Part shown: positions 52,378 to 61,229 of the stretch, in pieces
Layout: every line of letters begins with the position of its first letter
Numbering within the stretch: position 1 is the first letter of the stretch
Source of the DNA: Ralstonia wenshanensis
GTDB taxonomy: Bacteria; Pseudomonadota; Gammaproteobacteria; Burkholderiales; Burkholderiaceae
NCBI RefSeq assembly: GCF_021173085.1
Contig: NZ_CP076413.1
Location: 1,302,001-1,366,000 of the forward strand
DNA length: 64,000 bases
Direction of reading: 5' to 3'
Made by a program: the position numbers and the translations under genes
The notes under the pieces: model-generated
Seen by the model: the letters and a program-made list of their open reading frames with translations, nothing else
What the model was told of the DNA's origin: nothing
The model's database searches: none

Positions 52378-53648
52378 TGCGGGAAACCCCAAGCTTCAAC
52401 CCCGGAGAACCGTCCGGTAAGATCGCCCGCATGTTCGCCAATGTGTCGCTCCCTTCGCTTGCAGACTGCCTGCACCTTGCCCGGCGCTGGGTGATCCGCT
52501 ACGCGGTCATCATCGTCATCAATACGCTGATTGCGGCCGTGCTTGCGTTCGGTATCCGGCCAGAAGAGACCTTCTGGAAAGACTTCGTATTCAGCCAGGC
52601 GATCGGGTTATCGATGTTCTCGTTGATCGGCATACCGCGCCACGTGCTCTGGGGTGACGGGCCGCCCAACAAAAAGGTGTTTCCGTGGATCATCGTGGGC
52701 GCGGTGCTGATCGGCGTGCCGTTTGGCCAGTGGATCGCGCGGACGATCCTGTGCCTGCATAACCCGAACCCGGAACCCTGGCGCGCCGACAGCCTGCGCA
52801 TGAGTTTCATCATCGCCATGCTGGCCGCGCTGGGCGCCACGTATTACTACTGGTCGCGCGGCAAGCTGGCCGCATTGCAGCGCCAGGCCGCGCTGGATGC
52901 GCTGGAGCGCGAAGAGGCCGAGAAGCAGGTCGTGCGCGCACAGTTGATGGCGCTGCAGGCGCAGATCGAGCCGCACTTCCTGTTCAACTCACTGGCCCAC
53001 GTCGATGTGCTGATTGCGCGGGACCCAGCCGGCGCGCGGCGCCTGCTGCAGCATCTGATCGGCTTTCTGCGCAGCTCGCTCTCGCACGCGCGCGCCGAGC
53101 AGTGCACGCTGGCTCAGGAATTTGCGCTGCTGCGCGCGTATCTCGACATCCAGGCGTTGCGCTTTGGCAATCGCCTGCGTTTCTCCTTGGCGCTGGACGA
53201 TGCCATCGCCAACATCGTCATCCCGCCGATGCTGATCCAGCCGCTGGTGGAAAACGCCGTGGTGCACGGCATCGAACCTGCGCGCGAGGGCGGGGAGATC
53301 GCCCTGTCTGCTCGCTTGGCTGCCGGCAATGGCAGCAATGAGGGCGAGCGCCTCGTGCTGGAAGTGCGCGACACGGGCGTCGGTTTCGGCAACGACGGCG
53401 CCACGGGCTCGGGGCTGGGCCTTACGCACGTGCGCGAACGCCTGTCGCGCCTGTTTGACGGCGATGCGCGCCTGACCATCACCGAGACCGTGCCGCACGG
53501 CGTGACGATCATCGTCGAGCTACCGCTGGCGCACGAAACGTCGCCTGCACCGTCTCAACCCGACGCGCCGGAATGGCGCTGCCGCTTCTCGCGCTCAACC
53601 GCCAACGCCACCGGCGCGCTCTCATCGCGCGCATCCGCCGGAACCTGA
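52377..53648 (+). CDS. LytS/YehU-type sensor histidine kinase
   Basis: The 423-residue inner-membrane kinase has four hydrophobic helices at about 38-160 and a coiled linker (RQAALDALEREEAEKQVV). The His_kinase domain has the phosphorylatable His200 in QIEPHFLFNSLAHV, N-box PLVENAVVHGIEPA and G-box GSGLGLTHVRERL. It starts at the ATG overlapping the previous stop; an ATG at 52431 (MFANVSLPSL) is the alternative. There is no separate extracellular ligand domain. The ligand is unknown. Its gene precedes a LytTR response regulator at 3 nt. Confidence 0.92.
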   Translation: MRETPSFNPGEPSGKIARMFANVSLPSLADCLHLARRWVIRYAVIIVINTLIAAVLAFGIRPEETFWKDFVFSQAIGLSMFSLIGIPRHVLWGDGPPNKKVFPWIIVGAVLIGVPFGQWIARTILCLHNPNPEPWRADSLRMSFIIAMLAALGATYYYWSRGKLAALQRQAALDALEREEAEKQVVRAQLMALQAQIEPHFLFNSLAHVDVLIARDPAGARRLLQHLIGFLRSSLSHARAEQCTLAQEFALLRAYLDIQALRFGNRLRFSLALDDAIANIVIPPMLIQPLVENAVVHGIEPAREGGEIALSARLAAGNGSNEGERLVLEVRDTGVGFGNDGATGSGLGLTHVRERLSRLFDGDARLTITETVPHGVTIIVELPLAHETSPAPSQPDAPEWRCRFSRSTANATGALSSRASAGT

Positions 53649-53651
53649 TCG

Positions 53652-54491
53652 ATGCCTGCTTCCCCACGCGTGCTCATTGCCGACGACGAACCGGCACTGG
53701 CTGAAAACCTCGTCGCAGAACTGGCGGCGCTCTGGCCCGATGCCACGCTGCTGCCGGCCGTGCACGACGGCCAATCCGTGCTCGATGTAATTGACGATGC
53801 GGCCGACGGGCAGGCGCCCGATGTGGTCTTTCTCGACATCCGCATGCCGGGGTTGTCGGGCATTGACGTAGCGCGCGAGCTGTCGCAGCGGGAAATGCGT
53901 CCGCTGGTGGCGTTCGTGACCGCATATGACCAGTTCGCGCTCGACGCCTTTGAGCAAGCCGCGGTCGACTACGTGCTCAAGCCCGTTCAGACCGAGCGCC
54001 TGGCCGAGACCGTCAAGAGGCTGAAGGACCGGCTCGGCGCGCGCCAGAACGGCAACGCCGGCGCCACCGCCGCCGCCACGGACCCAGCGCAGACGCTGGC
54101 TGAACTCGTCGAGCGCCTTGCCGGGCTGCAGGGCGCTGCCCAAACGCGTGCCACCCCGCAGGGCGGCTATCTGCGCTTCATCAAGGCGCTGGTCGGGCAG
54201 GAGGTGCGCTTCATCCCCGTGGATGACGTGATCTACTTGGAAGCAACTGACAAGTACGTCAACGTGGTGGCCGGCAGTGGCGAATCCCTTATTCGTACCA
54301 GCCTGCGCGATTTGCTGACCCAGCTGGACCCCGAGCACTTCTGGCAGGTGCATCGCGGTACGGTGGTGAACGTGGCGCATGTATCGAGTGCCGTGCATCT
54401 GTCGCTGGGCCGCCTGGGGCTGAAGATACGCGGGCGCGCGGAGACGCTGCCGGTGGCGCGGCAATACGCGCATTTGTTCCGGCAGATGTAG
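53652..54491 (+). CDS. LytTR-family response regulator
   Basis: The 279-residue regulator has a receiver domain with phospho-acceptor Asp62 (DVVFLDIRMPGLSG) and the conserved LKPVQTERL lysine. A variable Ala/Thr-rich linker of about 40 residues leads to a C-terminal LytTR DNA-binding domain (FIPVDDVIYLEATDKYVNVV, then FWQVHRGTVVNVAHV). It is the partner of the kinase just upstream. AlgR belongs to the same class; the regulated genes are unknown. Confidence 0.94.
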   Translation: MPASPRVLIADDEPALAENLVAELAALWPDATLLPAVHDGQSVLDVIDDAADGQAPDVVFLDIRMPGLSGIDVARELSQREMRPLVAFVTAYDQFALDAFEQAAVDYVLKPVQTERLAETVKRLKDRLGARQNGNAGATAAATDPAQTLAELVERLAGLQGAAQTRATPQGGYLRFIKALVGQEVRFIPVDDVIYLEATDKYVNVVAGSGESLIRTSLRDLLTQLDPEHFWQVHRGTVVNVAHVSSAVHLSLGRLGLKIRGRAETLPVARQYAHLFRQM

Positions 54492-54560
54492 TCGCCGCAG
54501 GGGCGGGTCCGCTATGATCCTTCGTGTCGTCAACGGATCGAGAGAGCGAGAGCACCCGCC

Positions 54561-56276
54561 ATGGAGACACCAGCCGCACGCCCCGCCAGCCACGTTGCCG
54601 AGCCACGCCACGGCGGCCAGATTCTTGTTGATGCACTGGTGGCCCACGGCGTCGATGTGGCCTTCGGCGTGCCCGGCGAGAGCTACCTCTCGGTGCTCGA
54701 AGGCTTCTACCAGCGCCGCGACCGCGCACGCTTCATCGTCTGCCGGCAAGAGGGCGGCGCCGCCAACATGGCGGATGCCTACGGCAAGCTCACCGGCCGC
54801 CCCGGCATCGTCTTCTGCACACGCGGGCCGGGCGCCGCCAACGCCAGCATTGGCGTCCACACAGCGTTTCAAGACTCCACGCCGCTGATCCTCTTCATCG
54901 GCCAGGTCGGCCGCGATTTCGTCGATCGCGAAGCGTTCCAGGAAATCGACTACCGCCGCATGTTCGGGCAGATGGCCAAGTGGATCGCGCAGATCGATAG
55001 CGTCGAGCGCATCCCCGAATACATCGCACGCGCTTTCCAGACCGCCACCGCGGGCCGCCCCGGCCCGGTTGTGCTGGCGCTGCCCGAAGACATGCTGACC
55101 GACGTCGCCACCGTGGCCGATGTGCCGCCAATGCCTCGCGCGATGGCGTGGCCCGGCCCGCATGACCTTGCGCAACTGAAGACGCTGTTGCAGAACGCCG
55201 AGCGGCCGATGCTGCTGCTGGGCGGTTCCGGCTGGACGCCGCAAGCAGCCGCGCGCATGCAAGCCTTTGCCGAGCGCTGGAATCTGCCCGCAGGCTGCGT
55301 GTTCCGCCGGCAAGACCTGTTCGACAACCGCCACCCGAATTACGCCGGCGATGTCGGTATCGCCATCAACCCGAAGCTCGCAGCGCGCGTCAAAGACGCC
55401 GACTTGGTACTCGCCATCGGCACACGCCTGGGCGAGATGACGACCTCGGGCTACACGCTCTTCGATGTGCCGCGCCCAAAGCAGACCTTGGTGCATGTGC
55501 ATGCCGGCGCAGAAGAGTTGGGGCGCGTCTACCAGGCCGACCTGATGATTCACGCGTCGATGCCCGCGATGGCCGAAGCGCTGGATAGTATGTCGCCTGA
55601 TGCGCCGCCGCGGTGGTCCGACTGGACAGAAGCCGCCAACGCCGACTACCGCGCCAACATCGCGCCGCCGCCGTTCGGTGGCAAGGGCATCGATATGGCC
55701 CGTGCCATGCAATGGCTGCGCGAGCGCCTTCCGCACAACAGCATCCTGACCAACGGCGCGGGCAACTACGCCACCTGGCTGCATCGCTTCTATCAATATG
55801 GTGCGCTGGCGTCGGGTTCGCGTACGCAGCTCGCGCCGACGAGCGGGGCGATGGGCTATGGAGCGCCCGCCGCAGTGGCGGCCAAGATCATCTGCCCTGA
55901 CACGCCCGTCATCTGCATGGCTGGCGACGGTTGCTTCCTGATGAACGGCCAGGAGCTGGCGACCGCCATGCAGTACAACGCGCCGGTGATCTTTATCGTG
56001 GTCAACAACGGCATGTACGGGACGATCCGCATGCATCAGGAACGCGAATACCCCGAGCACGTGAGCGGGACCGAGCTGCGCAACCCCGACTTTGCCGCGC
56101 TCGCCAGAGCCTACGGCGCCGAGGGGCATACGGTACGTTCGCTCGAAGGGTTTCAGTCGGCGGTGGAAACCGCGCTGGCGGCAAGCGTTGCGTCCGTCAT
56201 TGAGGTGCAGACCGATCCGAACATCATCAGCCCGCGCGCGACGATCGATTCGTTGCGTGCACAGTCGCGCAGTTGA
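54561..56276 (+). CDS. Thiamine-diphosphate-dependent enzyme, acetolactate-synthase-like
   Basis: 571 residues with the three ThDP-enzyme domains: Pyr domain with FGVPGESYLSVLEGFYQRRD and the catalytic glutamate in VCRQEGGAANMADAYGKLTG, central domain from about 200 to 330, and PP domain with the diphosphate motif VICMAGDGCFLMNGQELATA...NN. It resembles IlvB but lacks a neighbouring regulatory subunit gene. It could be a catabolic acetolactate synthase, sulfoacetaldehyde acetyltransferase-like or oxalyl-CoA-type enzyme; the exact substrate is unclear. It is followed at 48 nt by an rraA-like gene. Confidence 0.85.
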   Translation: METPAARPASHVAEPRHGGQILVDALVAHGVDVAFGVPGESYLSVLEGFYQRRDRARFIVCRQEGGAANMADAYGKLTGRPGIVFCTRGPGAANASIGVHTAFQDSTPLILFIGQVGRDFVDREAFQEIDYRRMFGQMAKWIAQIDSVERIPEYIARAFQTATAGRPGPVVLALPEDMLTDVATVADVPPMPRAMAWPGPHDLAQLKTLLQNAERPMLLLGGSGWTPQAAARMQAFAERWNLPAGCVFRRQDLFDNRHPNYAGDVGIAINPKLAARVKDADLVLAIGTRLGEMTTSGYTLFDVPRPKQTLVHVHAGAEELGRVYQADLMIHASMPAMAEALDSMSPDAPPRWSDWTEAANADYRANIAPPPFGGKGIDMARAMQWLRERLPHNSILTNGAGNYATWLHRFYQYGALASGSRTQLAPTSGAMGYGAPAAVAAKIICPDTPVICMAGDGCFLMNGQELATAMQYNAPVIFIVVNNGMYGTIRMHQEREYPEHVSGTELRNPDFAALARAYGAEGHTVRSLEGFQSAVETALAASVASVIEVQTDPNIISPRATIDSLRAQSRS

Positions 56277-56324
56277 TTCCGCTTTCGCTTTTCTGTTTTT
56301 GCTAACGCCAAACCATCCATTGCC

Positions 56325-56822
56325 ATGACGATGATTCCCGTGACTGATTTGTGCGACATGCACGAAGACAAGCTGGTGTACGGCAGCCTGCGTGTGCTTA
56401 CGCCGGTGTTCCGCAGCTTTGGCAAGCGCGCCGCGTTTGCCGGCCCGGCTTCCACGCTCAAAGTGTTTGAAGACAACGGTCTGGTACGCGCCGCGTTGGA
56501 AGAGCAGGGCGCTGGCCGTGTGCTGGTGATTGATGGAGGCGGCTCGCTGCGCTGCGCGCTGGTGGGCGGCAACCTCGGCAAGCTGGCGGAAGAGAACGGC
56601 TGGGAAGGGATTCTGCTCAACGGCTGCGTGCGGGACACGCGCGAGCTGGCCGAATGCAACGTCGGCATCCACGCACTGGCGGTGCACCCACGCAAGAGCA
56701 TCAAAAAGAACGCCGGGCAGCGCGAAGTGGGCGTGCAGATGCCGGGCGCGTACATCCAGTCTGGCGAGTGGGTCTATGCCGACGAAGACGGCGTGCTGGT
56801 CTCGCAGGACATGCTGGAATGA
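56325..56822 (+). CDS. rraA: RraA-like protein (RNase E regulator or 4-hydroxy-4-methyl-2-oxoglutarate aldolase fold)
   Basis: The 165-residue protein begins [20 protein letters not shown] and contains [40 protein letters not shown] and [20 protein letters not shown]. This is the short RraA family that forms ring trimers. E. coli RraA inhibits RNase E; related proteins are metal-dependent aldolases with an Arg/Asp active site, and the GGNLG and RDTRE motifs here keep those residues. It overlaps the next gene by ATGA. Confidence 0.9.
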   Translation: MTMIPVTDLCDMHEDKLVYGSLRVLTPVFRSFGKRAAFAGPASTLKVFEDNGLVRAALEEQGAGRVLVIDGGGSLRCALVGGNLGKLAEENGWEGILLNGCVRDTRELAECNVGIHALAVHPRKSIKKNAGQREVGVQMPGAYIQSGEWVYADEDGVLVSQDMLE

Positions 56823-57238
56823 TCCGCGCCAACGCCATCCACGTGTTCGTCTACGGCACGCTGCGTGCCGGCGAGGCGAACGATCTGCGGGTTGCCGCGG
56901 CCAAGCGCGGCATTCCTGAGCCGGAGCTGCTCGGTACTGCCATGTTGCATGGCCGACTGTATGACTTTGGCGCGTATCCCGGGCTCGTGCTCGATCCGAC
57001 TGGCACCGCCGTGCGTGGCGATGTGTATCGCATCGATGCGGCGCTCGTCCCCGTGCTGGACGAGATCGAAGAGGTCTACCCCGGCGGCGATGCGCTGTTC
57101 CTGCGCGAGAACCACGCCGTCATGCTCGGCAGCGAACCGATCGATTGCATTGTCTATCCGGTTAGCCCGCAGCACATTGCCGGGCGGCCCGCCATCACGG
57201 GTGGAGACTGGGTGGCGCATCGCCTGTCTCGAGGCTGA
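56819..57238 (+). CDS. Gamma-glutamylcyclotransferase-like (AIG2/GGCT) protein
   Basis: The 139-residue protein has the signature [35 protein letters not shown] and the catalytic-type glutamate in [23 protein letters not shown]2/GGCT-fold enzymes release 5-oxoproline from gamma-glutamyl amines, but many bacterial members have unknown substrates. It starts at the ATGA overlap with rraA and is probably translationally coupled. Confidence 0.88.
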   Translation: MIRANAIHVFVYGTLRAGEANDLRVAAAKRGIPEPELLGTAMLHGRLYDFGAYPGLVLDPTGTAVRGDVYRIDAALVPVLDEIEEVYPGGDALFLRENHAVMLGSEPIDCIVYPVSPQHIAGRPAITGGDWVAHRLSRG

Positions 57239-57245
57239 TTCCGAT

Positions 57246-57273
57246 TTGGAGGGGGAGGGGCGCACGATATAAT
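57246..57273 (+). promoter_or_regulatory. Sigma-70 promoter of the structured leader
   Basis: TTGGAG (57246-57251), a 16-bp spacer and a perfect TATAAT (57268-57273). Transcription should start near 57280, about 215 nt before the first ORF. Confidence 0.75.
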
Positions 57274-57279
57274 TCGCGC

Positions 57280-57493
57280 GCTGTTCGTTCGAGCAGCCGG
57301 GTTTAGCAGCCCACAAGATGTGCCATCTAGACGGACAATGTCCGGTGCTTGTGCACGCCTATCCATTATGGCGGGCCGGGCGGTGAGACCTTCGGGTCTG
57401 CCGGTTTCTAGATGGCCGGTCTGCTAACGCCGTCGTCAGGCCCGCCACCCTCGTTTAGCAGCGAGCGGCTGGCCTCTTCATCTAGGAGACGTC
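57280..57493 (+). promoter_or_regulatory. Bistable structured mRNA leader, riboswitch-like
   Basis: Two copies of a bipartite element, GTTTAGCAG then CATCTAG, lie at 57301-57330 and 57453-57485. Between them the complementary strand TCTAGATGG (57407-57415) and CTGCTAA (57421-57427) can pair with either copy but not both. Pairing with the 5' copy encloses three hairpins (CGGAC-AAT-GTCCG, CGCC-GGCG, AGACC-TTCG-GGTCT), like a ligand-binding junction. Pairing with the 3' copy covers part of the Shine-Dalgarno TAGGAG of the ORF at 57494. It suits a translational on/off switch. I recognise no described riboswitch class in it. Confidence 0.7.
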
Positions 57494-57586
57494 ATGTCTT
57501 GCGCAGCAAGCGGGCATCGCCCCGCGTCTTACCTCTCGCCACCGCCCTGCATCTCCCGGCATCCGTTTTCCGGAGGTGCACATTGA
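57494..57586 (+). CDS. 30-residue leader peptide, translationally coupled to the next gene
   Basis: The ORF starts at an ATG with AGGAG 5 nt upstream, inside the switching region of the leader. It encodes a 30-residue Pro/Ser/His-rich peptide (MSCAASGHRPASYLS then PPPCISRHPFSGGAH). Its TGA stop overlaps the TTG start of the following gene in TTGA. It has no recognisable domain. Its probable role is to open or couple translation of the downstream gene; it may also be a functional small protein. Confidence 0.5.
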   Translation: MSCAASGHRPASYLSPPPCISRHPFSGGAH

Positions 57587-57846
57587 GCGCGCTACGCCAT
57601 TACCAATCGGGTGCCCTGGCAGCCAAGGATTTTCTCTGTCGCACGCACATCGAAGCGCGTGCCGGCCGGCCCTTCGTGGCCATGCGGTTGCGCTCGAAGA
57701 TCGACGGCATCACGCACGCGCTGCCCCGCGAGTTCCGCGCCGGTTTCATCGATGCGATCTATCTGTTCGTAGCCGCGGCCCTGCAGGGCAAGGCGCCAGA
57801 TCTTCAGCAGTGGGACGTTTTGGCCGAAATAGAGCGGGCGTCCTGA
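57583..57846 (+). CDS. Small protein of unknown function under the RNA leader
   Basis: The product is 87 residues from a TTG at 57583 with a perfect GGAGGTG 6 nt upstream, overlapping the leader-peptide stop. The sequence begins with SALRHYQSGALAAKDFLCRT; later segments include RAGRPFVAMRLRSKIDGIT and GFIDAIYLFVAAALQGKAPD. No signal peptide is seen, only one short hydrophobic stretch, and I recognise no family. A terminator follows at 28 nt, so leader, peptide and this gene form one transcript. It lies between the GGCT-like gene and aceA. Confidence 0.72.
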   Translation: MSALRHYQSGALAAKDFLCRTHIEARAGRPFVAMRLRSKIDGITHALPREFRAGFIDAIYLFVAAALQGKAPDLQQWDVLAEIERAS

Positions 57847-57874
57847 GTCCGCACACCTAATCATCGCCATCCTG

Positions 57875-57898
57875 AACGCCGCATCTGCGGCGTTTTTT
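57875..57898 (+). terminator. Rho-independent terminator after the small gene
   Basis: AACGCCGC / GCGGCGTT with loop ATCT (57875-57894), then six T. Confidence 0.92.
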
Positions 57899-57942
57899 GT
57901 GCCCCGATGATGTGACGGACAGATGCCTACGATTTTTCACAA

Positions 57943-58135
57943 TGCGGAAAGGGGTTTTGGTCCGCAAAAATTCTGCATCGCACAGCACCATCACGTTCTT
58001 TCATGATAGAAAAAATCTTTCCGCATCATGAAACAGGGTGAGTAAGTCATTGAAAGATATGAGGTAAAAACTTCAATTCCTGCGCATGTTCTCCTTGTTG
58101 CGCTGCACCGACCATTTCTACACTCTTATATAAGA
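57943..58135 (+). promoter_or_regulatory. aceA upstream regulatory region with palindromes
   Basis: The 350-bp gap before aceA is AT-richer than its surroundings. It contains TGCGGAAAG at 57943-57951 and its complement CTTTCCGCA at 58017-58025. A perfect 12-bp palindrome TCTTATATAAGA lies at 58124-58135, 110 bp before the aceA ATG. Such palindromes are plausible operator sites for acetate/glyoxylate regulators; none can be named from sequence. Confidence 0.5.
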
Positions 58136-58244
58136 CATATGACCTGAGCCACCTGGCTGCGCCCCAAGAAGGTGCGAGCGGCTCAAGGCGCAGAGTGAGT
58201 TACCCGGTTTTTATTTGATGGATGCGATCAAACAGGAGAGTGCG

Positions 58245-59549
<1,305 letters not shown>

Positions 59550-59614
59550 GGTTGCCGACGCATCCCGCATCCAGGCTCCCGGGCCGGCCGTGCTGACCAC
59601 ACACCGGCCTCTCG

Positions 59615-59647
59615 AACCGCGCTTCCTCAACGGCGCGGTTTTTTTTT
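59615..59647 (+). terminator. Rho-independent terminator after aceA
   Basis: AACCGCGC (59615-59622) pairs with GCGCGGTT (59633-59640), followed by at least seven T. Confidence 0.93.
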
Positions 59648-59700
59648 CGTCTGTGCGATTGCGGCTCTTAGTGCGGTGCGTTGCGGTGCGGCGTGGCCGA

Positions 59701-60441
59701 TCAGGCGCGCTTGAAAATCGATTCCAGATCCAGCGCCGATGTGGGAGTCGCGTGCAGGTCGAGCGAGTGCTCGATGTGCTCCAGATGCTCGCGCATCAGG
59801 TCGTGCGCGCGCACGGCATCGCCGGTGGCAATCGCTTCGGTCAGGGTGTCGTGCTCGTGCTCGGGGCAGGCGGGCAGGCCGGGGCGGTCATAGAGCGTGA
59901 TGATGAGGCAGGTGCGCGACACCGCTTCGCGCGTGAGCCGTTCCAGCACATGGTTGCCGGCCATCTCGGCAATCAGGACGTGATATTCGCCGGATAGACG
60001 GATGGTGGCCGCGCGGTCGCCGCGTTCGCGTGCCGCGTGTTCCGCCGCAATGTGTTCGCGCAGGCGTTTGGCTTTTGCCGGCGTGCATGCGTTTGCCAGC
60101 ATGCTGGCCAGTTCGGGTTCGATGATGCGGCGGGTCTGGAAAACGTCGCGCGCCTCTTTTACGGAAGGCTGCGCGACGAACGCGCCCTTGTTGGGCACGA
60201 GGGTCACCAGATGCTCATGCGCCAGCCGGGCCAGCACCTGGCGGATGCGCGGCCGGCCCGCGCCGGTGGCTTCGCACAGCCGCTCTTCGACCAGCTTGGT
60301 GCCGGCCGGCAGTCGGTGCTCCATGATGGCCGTCAGCAGGCCCTGGTAGATCGGTTCGGCAGCCGGTTGGCTGTCGGCAGGTTCCCGTGCGGGTGCGGGC
60401 ATGGCAGGTGGCGGTGCAGAAGAAAAAGCGGAATGGTGCAT
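59701..60441 (-). CDS. GntR-family (FCD) transcriptional regulator
   Basis: The 246-residue regulator has an N-terminal winged HTH (LTAIMEHRLPAGTKLVEERL, then GAGRPRIRQVLARLAHEHLV) and a C-terminal FCD ligand domain. FCD metal-binding positions include FQTRRIIEPELASML, GEYHVLIAEMAGN and the two His in MREHLEHIEHSL. I use the ATG at 60441; one at 60402 is possible and neither has a strong Shine-Dalgarno. It is downstream of the racemase and NCS1 permease on the same strand and is probably their local repressor. Confidence 0.9.
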   Translation of the reverse strand: MHHSAFSSAPPPAMPAPAREPADSQPAAEPIYQGLLTAIMEHRLPAGTKLVEERLCEATGAGRPRIRQVLARLAHEHLVTLVPNKGAFVAQPSVKEARDVFQTRRIIEPELASMLANACTPAKAKRLREHIAAEHAARERGDRAATIRLSGEYHVLIAEMAGNHVLERLTREAVSRTCLIITLYDRPGLPACPEHEHDTLTEAIATGDAVRAHDLMREHLEHIEHSLDLHATPTSALDLESIFKRA

Positions 60442-60469
60442 GGTAGCAAATGCGCCACTCCGCCTTGCA

Positions 60470-61204
60470 CTACGCCAGTGCAAACGGAGCAAGCATTCCG
60501 GTATAGGGTTTCGGAAGCGGCCGCGCCCAGTCGCCGCGCTTGCTGGTGGAAAGCCGCATGCCGACCAGCGCCTCGACCAGCTTTACCGCAGCCACCACGC
60601 CGTCGATGACAGGCACGCGCAGCTCGGCGCTCAGGTCTTCACACAGGTCTGCCATGCCGGCACAGCCGAGCACGATGCAGTCGCTGCGGTCTTGCGCAAG
60701 CGCGCTGCGGCAGGCGTCGAGGATGATCTGGCGTGCATTGGAGCCGGGCTTCTCCAGGTCCAGCACGGGCAGGTCGCTTGCATGGACGTTGCGGCACGCA
60801 TGCCGCATGCCGTAGCGCTTGGCCAGGTGCCAGGCCATGCCGACAGTGCGCTCCAGCGTCGTCACGACGCTGAAGCTGTTGCCGATCAGGCTGGCCATGT
60901 GCATGGCGGCTTCAGCGATGCCGATCACCGGGCCGTGAGCCAGTTCACGTGCGGCGTAGAGGCCTGGGTCGCCGAAGCAGGCGATGACGTAGGCGTCGGC
61001 GCCATCGCATTCGCCGTGGCGGATTTCCTCCAGGATGCCGGGCACCGAGAGCGCCTCGTCGTAATGGCTTTCGATGGAAGCCGGGCCCATCTTCGGGCTC
61101 ACCGCCGTAATGCGCGTGCCCGACGCGGCCGCGGCTTGCGCGCAGCGGCCGATGAGCGCGGTCATGCTCGTCGTGGTGTTGGGGTTGATGATGCGGATGT
61201 CCAT
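60470..61204 (-). CDS. Asp/Glu/hydantoin racemase family protein
   Basis: The 244-residue cofactor-independent racemase family member begins MDIRIINPNTTTSMTALIG. It has two catalytic cysteines (AYVIACFGDPGLYAARE and IVLGCAGMADLC) and VIDGVVAAVKLVEALV at the C-terminus. The strong resemblance is to hydantoin racemases, which interconvert D and L 5-substituted hydantoins. It lies between an NCS1 permease and a GntR regulator, consistent with uptake and processing of hydantoin or allantoin. Confidence 0.92.
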   Translation of the reverse strand: MDIRIINPNTTTSMTALIGRCAQAAAASGTRITAVSPKMGPASIESHYDEALSVPGILEEIRHGECDGADAYVIACFGDPGLYAARELAHGPVIGIAEAAMHMASLIGNSFSVVTTLERTVGMAWHLAKRYGMRHACRNVHASDLPVLDLEKPGSNARQIILDACRSALAQDRSDCIVLGCAGMADLCEDLSAELRVPVIDGVVAAVKLVEALVGMRLSTSKRGDWARPLPKPYTGMLAPFALA

Positions 61205-61229
61205 GTTCTTGACGCGTGGATGATTCGGA

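Noticed and set aside
53622-56687. Very long minus-strand open frame opposite the LytTR regulator, ThDP enzyme and rraA
   Set aside because: It covers conserved plus-strand genes entirely and has no domain of its own.
57280-57493. Considered tmRNA, 6S RNA, RNase P, SRP RNA and the common TPP, FMN, cobalamin, glycine and yybP-ykoY riboswitches for the leader
   Set aside because: None of their conserved core sequences could be found; the switch architecture is described without assigning a class.
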